A DNA stretch of 22,848 nt, from the NCBI GenBank assembly GCA_964436865.1, contig CAYTFK010000080.1, positions 1 through 22,848 on the forward strand. The letters run 5' to 3'. Below, piece after piece: positions 1-6,630 of the stretch (position 1 is its first letter; each line of letters starts with the position of its first letter). The DNA is from JAXGPP01 sp964436865. Lineage in GTDB: Bacteria; Planctomycetota; Planctomycetia; Pirellulales; Thermoguttaceae. A program made the position numbers and the translations under genes. The notes below the pieces were generated by a model that worked only from the letters and a program-made list of their open reading frames with translations, made no database searches and was not told the origin of the DNA.

Positions 1-2
1 CG

Positions 3-395
3 GCCTGCGCCGCTCCGGCCCCCGCCCCCTGTGCTCCGGCCTGTGTGGCTCCGGCCCCGGAAGCTTGCGCTCCGGTAGCCTGTGCCCCGGCCTGCGAGCC
101 TGCCTGCGAGTCTGCCTGCTGCGACACCGGTCGTGGCTGCAAGTTGTTCGGTCGCCTCCGTGGCGGCCGTCTGTTCGGTCGGCTCGGCGGCGGCTGCGGT
201 GTCGCGGCTGATTGCTGCGCCCCCGAAGCCTGTGCCCCCGCGGCCGGCTGCTGCGGCGTAGAAGCTTCACCGGCTGAAGTCGCTGCCCCGGTCCAGGCTG
301 CCCCGGCCCCCGAGGCCCCGGCCCCCGCCCCCGAGGCTCCGGCTGCCCCCGCTGCCCCCGAAGCCCCCGCTGCCCCGCCCGCGCCGGCCCAGTAG
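3..395 (+). CDS. Cys/Ala/Pro-rich low-complexity protein, 5' end outside the window
   Basis: The reading frame is open from the first bases and the same Ala-Pro-Cys pattern runs upstream of the GTG at 45, so the gene almost certainly starts outside the window; the stop is TAG at 393-395. The visible part has three zones: repeated APxxCAP-like units with paired cysteines, a short basic Gly/Arg/Leu core with two LFGRL copies, and an acidic Glu-Ala-Pro repeat tail (APEAP, APAPEAP) to the end. Small secreted proteins with Cys pairs around a GRLFGR-like core are familiar from planctomycetes and usually have no assigned function. An extracellular or cell-surface structural role with disulfides is a guess; no enzymatic motif is visible. 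The pattern and codon phase are strong evidence that it is translated. Confidence 0.7.
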   Translation, partial: ACAAPAPAPCAPACVAPAPEACAPVACAPACEPACESACCDTGRGCKLFGRLRGGRLFGRLGGGCGVAADCCAPEACAPAAGCCGVEASPAEVAAPVQAAPAPEAPAPAPEAPAAPAAPEAPAAPPAPAQ

Positions 396-407
396 TCGCG
401 AACTACC

Positions 408-445
408 GCGGGTCGGCCCGCTCAATGGGCCGGCCCGCCCTTTGC
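408..445 (+). terminator. Hairpin terminator after the Cys-rich gene
   Basis: Twelve-base arms at 408-419 and 427-438 pair with a single G-T wobble around a 7-base loop and are followed by CCTTT. It lies 13 bases past the stop of the upstream gene. The T-run is short, so termination may be partial. Confidence 0.55.
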
Positions 446-450
446 CGGGT

Positions 451-473
451 AGTGACCTGCCCTGTTGGTCACT
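451..473 (+). repeat. Perfect 7-bp inverted repeat
   Basis: AGTGACC at 451-457 and GGTCACT at 467-473 are exact reverse complements around a 9-base loop. It sits between two terminator-like hairpins and has no T-run of its own. Confidence 0.45.
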
Positions 474-495
474 CAGCTCCGCGTGTTGATCACTC

Positions 496-528
496 AAGCC
501 GGATCACTTTATGCGATCCGGCTTTTGT
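496..528 (+). terminator. Strong intrinsic terminator
   Basis: A perfect 10-bp stem (AAGCCGGATC at 496-505 with its complement at 515-524) encloses a 9-base loop and runs into TTTT at 523-526. An additional ACTCAA/TTGAGT pair at 492-497 and 535-540 brackets it. It is oriented to stop + strand transcripts before the glycosyltransferase gene. Confidence 0.8.
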
Positions 529-544
529 CATTTCTTGAGTGCTG

Positions 545-574
545 TTGGAGAGGGTGGGCATCGCGCGGTATAAA
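545..574 (+). promoter_or_regulatory. Candidate sigma-70 promoter for the glycosyltransferase unit
   Basis: TTGGAG at 545-550 and TATAAA at 569-574 are separated by 18 bases, placing the transcription start near 581, about 30 bases before the ATG at 611. It lies directly after a strong terminator, where a promoter would be expected. The -35 match is moderate. Confidence 0.45.
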
Positions 575-610
575 GGCCGGTCCGAATCACGCACCAGGAA
601 GCATCCGACC

Positions 611-1543
611 ATGGACGGTTGGCAGACTCAGGTCGTCGGCGAGACGGCCACCGAACCGACGACAATCTGGCCGCTGACCATTCTCTTGCCGGCTTACAAC
701 GAGGCGCTCGCCATTGAACGGGTGCTCGGCGAGATCATCGAAGCGCTCGCCGACGAGAACCTGCGATATGAGGTCCTCGTCGTCGACGACGCGTCGACAG
801 ACGGAACTGCGGAGTTGGCTGAAGAGTTCGCGCGCCATTGCTGGCAGTGCCACATTCGCGTGATCCGTTCTCCCGAGCGACGTGGCGCCGGCGCGGCGCG
901 CAAGCAGGGCATTCGGCACGCTCGCGGGGAGATCGTCGTGATGCTCGATGCCGATGGGACGTACCCAGCACGCTCGATCGCGGAACTGCTCCGCTGGTTC
1001 CCCGCCTACGACCAGGTGAACGGGGCGCGGACCAGTGAGCAAGGAACCCTTCCCTGGTTGCGCCGCCCGGCCAAGTGGTTCATCCGCAAGCTGGCCTGCT
1101 ACCTGACGGGGCACCGGATTCCCGATTTGAACACCGGCCTGAAGGCATTCAAACGCGAATTGATGCTCGACTGGTTGTGGGTGGTGCCCGACGGATTCAG
1201 TTGTGTGACCACGATGACGCTGGCCTTCCTGACCAACGGCTACACGGTGAAGTACGTTCCCACTCCCTATCGCCGGCGTATCGGGCGCAGCAAGTTCCAC
1301 CCGTTCAAGGACACTGCCTCATACCTGACCACCGTGCTGCGGATGGTGCTCTATTTCCGGCCGCTGAAGGTCTTTCTCCCGTTGGCCGGGCTGGTGATCG
1401 CCACCGGGTTGACCAAGAGCGTGCTCAGTTTTACCCTGACCGGTAGCATGCAGGAATCGGATATTGTAATCCTGACCGCCGGATTCATGACCTGTATGTT
1501 CGGTCTGTTGGCCGAGGTGATCGTAGCCCATCATCGACGTTGA
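611..1543 (+). CDS. Family 2 glycosyltransferase with C-terminal membrane anchor
   Basis: The 310-residue protein probably transfers a sugar from a nucleotide donor to a polyprenyl phosphate or similar lipid, acting on the cytoplasmic face of the inner membrane. The GT-A fold shows LPAYNEA at about 26-32, VVDDASTDGT at 57-66 and the metal-binding DAD at 113-115, and the family's DLNTGLKAF stretch lies near 172-180. Two hydrophobic segments at about 254-274 and 284-306 anchor the C-terminus, as in DPM1/GtrB-like enzymes. The ATG at 611 is preferred over GTG at 539: AGGAA lies about 10 bases before it, and the upstream start would fall before the promoter at 545-574. The stop is one base from the next start, so the two genes are translationally coupled. 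The exact sugar cannot be read from the sequence. Confidence 0.88.
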   Translation: MDGWQTQVVGETATEPTTIWPLTILLPAYNEALAIERVLGEIIEALADENLRYEVLVVDDASTDGTAELAEEFARHCWQCHIRVIRSPERRGAGAARKQGIRHARGEIVVMLDADGTYPARSIAELLRWFPAYDQVNGARTSEQGTLPWLRRPAKWFIRKLACYLTGHRIPDLNTGLKAFKRELMLDWLWVVPDGFSCVTTMTLAFLTNGYTVKYVPTPYRRRIGRSKFHPFKDTASYLTTVLRMVLYFRPLKVFLPLAGLVIATGLTKSVLSFTLTGSMQESDIVILTAGFMTCMFGLLAEVIVAHHRR

Positions 1544-1544
1544 G

Positions 1545-3239
1545 ATGCCCGGCAGCCGGCATGACCCGATCGCCGATTCCCAGGCCGCCGACGGCGTGGC
1601 GACCCCGCCCGCACGCGACCCCGGTCTGCGAGCGTGGTATCTTCGTGCGGCGATCCGCGATGCGCCCCGGCTCCTGGGCTCTATCGACCGCAATCCCTAT
1701 CACTCGACCTACGGTTGCTTTGACCGGCAATTCTGGCACTATCGCACCGCGGCTTTTCCTTCGGAGATGTACCAGGAAGGGGTGCTGACGCTGGCCTTGC
1801 TCTATGCATACCGCCTGCCGGGCAACGTCTGGTTCGGCGAGCCGCGGCTGCGAGACCTGGCTCTGGCGGGCATGCGCTTCGCCGCCCGGTCCTGTCATGC
1901 CGACGGTTCCTGTGACGATTACTACCCTTTCGAGCGAGCGTTGGGCGCTGCGGTGTTCTCGCTCCAGGCCGCAGCCCGCGCCTGCCAGGTGCTTGCGGTG
2001 GACGAGGCTGAGTTGACCGACTGGCTGGTCCGGCGAGCCGATTGGGTGGCAGGTCACGACGAATCGGGCCGATTGGCAAACCACCATGCGTTGGCTGCCC
2101 TCGGCCTGTGGCGCGTGGCGGAAATCACCGGACGGGACCGCTTTCGCCAGGCGGCGCGCGAGCGGATCGCCCATGTGCTGGCCTGGCAGAGCGACGAGGG
2201 ATGGTTTGAAGAATACGGCGGCGCCGATCCGGGTTACCAGACCGTGACCATCGACTGCCTGGCGAAGCTCCGGCGAGCCACCGGCGACACGTCCCTTGAC
2301 GAACCGCTCGCTCGCGCTGTCTCCTTCGCCAGGCTGTTCCTGCACCCCGACGGCAGCTATGGCGGTGAATATGGAAGTCGCGGCACTTACCATTTCTACC
2401 CGCATGGCATGGAACTGTTGGCTTGCCAGCACGCGGCGGCAGCCGATCTGGCCGACGGGTTCTTGCAGAGTCTTGCGCAAGGCACGAGTGCCGTGTTCGG
2501 CGACGATCGCCTTTACGTACACCGTCTGGCCAATCTGATTGAGGCCTATCTCGATTGGTCGCCCTCACGACCTGGCCCCGAGGCCACAACATCGATCGAG
2601 CGGTATTTGTCCGAAGCGCAGATATTCGTCCATCGCTCTGCTGAACGGCAGACGATCATTTCGGCAGCCCGAGGAGGCGTATTCAAACACTACGCGGCCG
2701 GTCGGCCCGCGGTGTCCGATGCAGGACTGATCGTCGAATTGTCAGACGGCCGCACCGCGGTAACCCAGGTCCACCACCGGGGCCGCCACACAGAATGCCA
2801 CGCTGCCGAACAACCGTCGGGTTTCTCGGTGAGCGGCCTCCTCGACTGGGTCAATCACGAAACGGCGACGCCGCTGAAACAGGCGGTGTTCCACGTCGGG
2901 ATGGTGCTGGTCGGCCGATGGTGCCGGACCCTGATCCGCCGATTGCTCCAGCGCCGACTAATCACGGGTCGCCGAGAATGCCCGATTCGCCACACACGAC
3001 AATTCGAGTGGCTGGACCTCGTCGAACAGGGCCCCACGCTCCGCGTCACCGACACGGTCGAGTTGCTCGACGATCGCCTGCAAGTCCGCGAATTGGCCAT
3101 CGGCCCCGATCACCAGACGGTCTATGTGGCCGCCTCGGGCGTATATCAACCGTCGGCCCTATTGCCCTGGCTCGACCTGAAGGATCACGTCGAGCCGCTC
3201 AACCGCCAGCGCCGGGCAGTAATACTCAGGGAAATCTAG
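1545..3239 (+). CDS. Putative (alpha/alpha)-toroid polysaccharide-active protein, heparinase/alginate-lyase-like
   Basis: This 564-residue protein has no signal peptide. Its first ~340 residues are helix-rich with Trp/Tyr/His-rich turns typical of (alpha/alpha)6 barrels that bind glycans, such as YGGADPGYQT near residue 222 and YHFYPHGMEL near 281. The remaining ~220 residues are predicted to be mainly beta strands, as in heparinase II/III and alginate lyase architectures. I do not recognise a precise family, and lyase activity is inference from layout and aromatic content. The start is fixed by coupling: ATG follows the glycosyltransferase stop by one base. Pairing with a lipid-linked sugar transferase suggests it modifies, trims or epimerises the same glycan inside the cell. 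An alternative is a non-catalytic glycan-binding or assembly protein. Confidence 0.72.
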   Translation: MPGSRHDPIADSQAADGVATPPARDPGLRAWYLRAAIRDAPRLLGSIDRNPYHSTYGCFDRQFWHYRTAAFPSEMYQEGVLTLALLYAYRLPGNVWFGEPRLRDLALAGMRFAARSCHADGSCDDYYPFERALGAAVFSLQAAARACQVLAVDEAELTDWLVRRADWVAGHDESGRLANHHALAALGLWRVAEITGRDRFRQAARERIAHVLAWQSDEGWFEEYGGADPGYQTVTIDCLAKLRRATGDTSLDEPLARAVSFARLFLHPDGSYGGEYGSRGTYHFYPHGMELLACQHAAAADLADGFLQSLAQGTSAVFGDDRLYVHRLANLIEAYLDWSPSRPGPEATTSIERYLSEAQIFVHRSAERQTIISAARGGVFKHYAAGRPAVSDAGLIVELSDGRTAVTQVHHRGRHTECHAAEQPSGFSVSGLLDWVNHETATPLKQAVFHVGMVLVGRWCRTLIRRLLQRRLITGRRECPIRHTRQFEWLDLVEQGPTLRVTDTVELLDDRLQVRELAIGPDHQTVYVAASGVYQPSALLPWLDLKDHVEPLNRQRRAVILREI

Positions 3240-3465
3240 CGGCTGCGCCGCACGTGCAGAGACAACGTCTCGGCCGGAAAAGTCGCCACTTGTTGGGGGC
3301 CCGCCGGTAGCGCCAAGCGAAATTACCATAGGAAAATGGCTGGCGAAACAGCGGGGATCATCCTGACGCGGCGATTCCGGACAGCCACTATGCTGACCGG
3401 GATTCAGCCCACCGGCGTTGATGGGCGAATTGCGACAACCGATTCACCGCTCCGGAGAATGCTCC

Positions 3466-4188
3466 ATGTCGACTCCCGCCGATTCTCGCTCGCGACGTCA
3501 TTTCCTGGCAGGCACCCTTGCCGCCGGCGCCGGTCTTTCGATGGCGTCGTGGCTCGAGGCCGCCGACGAACCGTTCAAAACCAGCCAGGGCGCAGGATTC
3601 CAGCAGCCAAAGCTGCCCTACGAACTGGGCGCTCTGGCTCCGTTCCTCACCGAGGAACAGATGAACTACCACTACAACAAGCACCACGCCGCCTACTTCA
3701 AGAACCTGAATGGCCTGGTGGAAGGAAAGCCCGAAGCCAAAGCCACATTGCGGGCGCTGGTCGTGAAGTCTGAGGGGCCGGTGTTCAACAACGCCGCCCA
3801 AGCATGGAATCACACTTTCTTCTGGCACTGCATGACGCCCGATGCCGGCGGCAAGCCCCAGGGCGAGTTGGCCCGGGCCATCGCGCGCGACTTCGGCAGC
3901 ATCGAAGAGTTCCAGCCCCAGTTCTCCGCGGCGGCGGCGAAGCTCTTCGGATCGGGTTGGGCCTGGCTCGCCGCCGACAAGGATGGCAAGCTTTCCATCC
4001 TTGCGCTGAGCAATGCAGGAACGCCGCTCAAAGAAGGTCTCGAACCCGTGCTCACCCTTGACGTCTGGGAGCACGCCTATTACGTCGACTACCGCAATGA
4101 ACGGCCGAGATTCATTGAGAACTTCTGGAAGCACGTGAATTGGGAATTCTGCTCACAGTGCCTTGCGGGAAAGAAACCGATCGGCTAA
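3466..4188 (+). CDS. sodB: Superoxide dismutase, iron type, with Tat-like export signal
   Basis: The enzyme converts superoxide to hydrogen peroxide and oxygen. Of 240 residues, about 48-235 align with the Fe/Mn-SOD family. The four metal ligands are visible as H69 (in HYNKHH), H116 (in AWNHTFFW), D199 and H203 (in DVWEHAYY). The second-shell glutamine is Q112 within NNAAQ, the position used by Fe-type enzymes, and SNAGTPL near 182 also matches E. coli SodB better than SodA, so iron is predicted. Residues 1-33 look like a Tat leader: RSRRHFLAG, a hydrophobic Ala/Gly stretch, then a likely cleavage near EAADEP. The ATG at 3466 has GGAG about 9 bases upstream. It appears monocistronic and converges with the next gene. 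Metal choice is inferred from sequence only. Confidence 0.95.
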   Translation: MSTPADSRSRRHFLAGTLAAGAGLSMASWLEAADEPFKTSQGAGFQQPKLPYELGALAPFLTEEQMNYHYNKHHAAYFKNLNGLVEGKPEAKATLRALVVKSEGPVFNNAAQAWNHTFFWHCMTPDAGGKPQGELARAIARDFGSIEEFQPQFSAAAAKLFGSGWAWLAADKDGKLSILALSNAGTPLKEGLEPVLTLDVWEHAYYVDYRNERPRFIENFWKHVNWEFCSQCLAGKKPIG

Positions 4189-4286
4189 GACCGTCGATCG
4201 TTGAGGACAGGTCGGTCTTCCGGCACTGCCACGCGCTGGACAGCGAATCGGCCAGCGGAGAACATGAACCGCTCGGGGCCGCGCGA

Positions 4287-5750
4287 TCAGGGCGTGTCGA
4301 GGCGAGTTGACAGCCGGTAGACGGCGAATCCTTGACCTTCCACCATCGGCATTCCAAGGCCTCGAACTGCCGTCGGGCTGCCCGTCACCACGAGGTAGCG
4401 GGCGCCCTGACGGCGGCAGTCTTCGATCTGGGCGGGCAGTTCCGGACTGTCGGCATCGAGCGCCCACCCGGCGCGGTCGCAGTAGTAGAGCAGATCGAGA
4501 CCGCTGCCGTGAATCGTCGCTACTGGCTCTCCGGTCGAGGCGAGTCGGGCTGCGGTGCGACCGGCGGCCACCACGCTGTGGTCTTCCGGTGGAGTAGCAA
4601 AAGCAGGTCCCACGGCGTACCGCAGTGACAGGCCGATTGCCACCAGCACCAGCACCCCGACGGTCCAGCGTCGCGGTTGCACGTTTTCAGCGATCGCCTG
4701 CCATCCCAGGCCGGCCAGCAGTGCCAATGGTGGAAGGACTGACAGATAGTAGTAGTTCATTTCGAAGAATTTTCGCGGCAGAAGCGCCATGAGGATCGCC
4801 GACGCCAGAAGCCACGGCATGTACTGCCGCCACGCTCTGTTCATCAGGCCCATCACCGCAAAGGTCAGGCCGATCGGCGTGAGCACCACGCCCGACGCGT
4901 CGTCGAGCAGTTGGCGATAGAAGTCGGGCGATTTGAGCAAAGGATGCGGCGGTGCATGGACTTCGGCGCTCTGGCGGACCGAGTAGAACACGCGGCCAGC
5001 CAGGGGGTTGGCCGGGTCGGCGGTCCGCGCTGCGTGAAAGTACCAGGCAATTGCCGGAACTACCGCCAGGGAGATCGACACCAGTGCCGCCAAAGCAGTC
5101 CTGCGACTGCGGCATTCCGCCAACGCCATGCTAGCCAACGGAACGAGCACCACGATCATGAAGATCTTGGTCAACAAGAGCAAAGCGAGCCACACACCTG
5201 CCGCGATCACCCACAGTATTCCGCCGTTGCAAAGATAGCGGTCGAGGGCGGCGAAGGCGGCCACCGTGAAGAACAGCAGCGATGCCTCGAGCATAAAGCT
5301 TTGGCCATAGATCACGCTGACCGGCGAGAAGGCTAGCACTAACGCGCCCGCGGCCGCCGGAGCCTGGCCGTGCCGGCGGCGGACGAAGCGATAGAACACG
5401 GCCACCGCCGCAGTGCTGAAGGCCACGGCCGTCAATCGCCCCCATATCTCCAACGATCCACCGCCCACCTGCCAAACAGCCGCAGTGATATAGGCGGATA
5501 GGGGCAGTTCAAGCATGTGGAGCGACCGACTGCCGCCCACTATGCAGTCGAGGGTCGGGTATGCCCAACCTGCGCGTCCGGCGACCCAATTCCGAGCGAT
5601 CATCGCATAGACAACATTCTTCGTCGCGAAATTGCCCACCAACGGCCTGTCCAACGCCACTGATCGCACGGCGACAGAAGCCGCCAAGAGCAATAGGAGA
5701 AACCAGGACTCGCGACCCTGGGAAGGCTGGGAAGAATCGGTGTTTTCCAT
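4287..5750 (-). CDS. GT39/ArnT-type membrane glycosyltransferase
   Basis: This 487-residue protein has about ten or more hydrophobic segments, starting with one at residues ~16-33. It resembles the dolichyl-phosphate-mannose/ArnT superfamily (PF13231-like), which moves a sugar from a polyprenyl-phosphate carrier to protein or lipid on the outer face of the membrane. The first outside loop contains RPLVGNFATKN, AMIARNW and LHMLELPL, the layout of a GT39 subgroup whose members usually read RPL-hxWRQ-DT there. The acidic residues common in the first loop of classical members are not where I expect them, so catalytic residues are uncertain. The ATG at 5748-5750 fits the N-terminal membrane helix. 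It converges with sodB and is divergent from the lipoprotein gene. Acceptor and donor are unknown. Confidence 0.8.
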   Translation of the reverse strand: MENTDSSQPSQGRESWFLLLLLAASVAVRSVALDRPLVGNFATKNVVYAMIARNWVAGRAGWAYPTLDCIVGGSRSLHMLELPLSAYITAAVWQVGGGSLEIWGRLTAVAFSTAAVAVFYRFVRRRHGQAPAAAGALVLAFSPVSVIYGQSFMLEASLLFFTVAAFAALDRYLCNGGILWVIAAGVWLALLLLTKIFMIVVLVPLASMALAECRSRRTALAALVSISLAVVPAIAWYFHAARTADPANPLAGRVFYSVRQSAEVHAPPHPLLKSPDFYRQLLDDASGVVLTPIGLTFAVMGLMNRAWRQYMPWLLASAILMALLPRKFFEMNYYYLSVLPPLALLAGLGWQAIAENVQPRRWTVGVLVLVAIGLSLRYAVGPAFATPPEDHSVVAAGRTAARLASTGEPVATIHGSGLDLLYYCDRAGWALDADSPELPAQIEDCRRQGARYLVVTGSPTAVRGLGMPMVEGQGFAVYRLSTRLDTP

Positions 5751-5841
5751 CGCGGCCGCCCTGCCTCGTTTTCTGGAAAAAGATGCGGGCTGGGAAGACT
5801 ATTCAGCCGAATATAGCGTTGCGGATTGCCTTATCCCAGAG

Positions 5842-5864
5842 CGGTCGTTCGACCGGTCGATCGG
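5842..5864. promoter_or_regulatory. Overlapping palindromes in a divergent intergenic region
   Basis: CGGTCG-TT-CGACCG at 5842-5855 overlaps the perfect 12-base palindrome TCGACCGGTCGA at 5849-5860. They lie in the 237-base gap between the divergent glycosyltransferase (starting at 5750) and lipoprotein (starting at 5988), a plausible operator position. Short palindromes are not rare in GC-rich DNA, so function is uncertain. Confidence 0.3.
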
Positions 5865-5987
5865 AATCCAAGACGTTGTTTCAGGACCGGTTTCCCTGCC
5901 GGTACTGTTCGGCGCGCTTTGGGTAGTGAAACGATCTCCAAGAGAGTACGCCTGGTCTCCGGCACGTCCCGAGAAAGGTGTTGCGCG

Positions 5988-6464
5988 ATGCCTCGTCTCC
6001 TGCTTGCTTGTTTGGCCGTCGGTGTAGCCGCCCTGGCGGGTGGCTGTGCAATGTGCTCGGACGGATTCGACCATTGCGGTCCAACCTACCGCGACGGCGG
6101 TTGCTGTCCCCACGCCCGATCCGGGTCGATTCTCTCGGGCGGGGCGGGCCCGGTTGAAGCGACCTACATGGAGGAGATATCGCCCGCGGAGGGCGTTCCC
6201 ACCGAGGCTCCCAGTCTCGAGCCGATTCCCAGCGACATAACTCGGACGCCACGCGCCGATTCGTCCGTGTCGGCTGGTGGGCCGGTTGGTCCGCTGTTGA
6301 CACGCGAGGAGATGCGCGCCGGGGCCAAAATCCTCTCGGTCACCGACCACAAATTGGAGGAGTTGGAGGGCCAGCAGAACGCCGTGGTGGCGGAGACACC
6401 AGCCAGGGCGCCTGCTACAGCCACTCGACAATCCAGTTCCGCAGGCTGGACCTCGCGACGCTGA
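5988..6464 (+). CDS. Small putative lipoprotein of unknown function
   Basis: The 158-residue product starts with MPRLLLACLAVGVAALAGGC, a short signal ending in a probable lipobox with C20 as the lipidation site (the -3 residue is Ala, a tolerated but weaker match). Cys-rich spacing follows (CSDGFDHCGP, GGCCPH), then a low-complexity Pro/Ser/Glu linker. A conserved-looking helix at about 102-128 contains LTREEMRAGAKIL and KLEELEGQQ. The ATG at 5988 has AAAGGTG about 8 bases upstream; the frame is open further upstream, but that extension would place sequence before the signal. I do not recognise the family; small lipoproteins of this composition occur in planctomycetes. An envelope-associated role is inferred. 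Confidence 0.65.
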   Translation: MPRLLLACLAVGVAALAGGCAMCSDGFDHCGPTYRDGGCCPHARSGSILSGGAGPVEATYMEEISPAEGVPTEAPSLEPIPSDITRTPRADSSVSAGGPVGPLLTREEMRAGAKILSVTDHKLEELEGQQNAVVAETPARAPATATRQSSSAGWTSRR

Positions 6465-6630
6465 GCCGCAGCGGCCCGCCGCTTTCAGGGCAGCCTGAGA
6501 CGCCTTCGGGTTGTCTGCCGCGGAGCCATGGCAAATGGCGCGCCGGTTTCCCGACCAGCTTGCGGTTGCTGCCGCTGTGGGCCAGAATCGGGGTGAGCTA
6601 GAACTCCTCCGAGAGCACACGAGCTGGCGC

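Noticed and set aside
1485..2522. 345-residue open frame on the - strand
   Set aside because: It is antisense to the toroid-like gene, and its product has no family features.
4187..4219. AAGACCG/CGGTCTT inverted repeat between sodB and the GT39 gene
   Set aside because: Seven-base arms with a 19-base loop and no T-run are too weak to call a terminator.
6470..6483. AGCGG-CCCG-CCGCT hairpin after the lipoprotein gene
   Set aside because: Only 5 bp with TTTC; common in GC-rich sequence, so not listed as a terminator.
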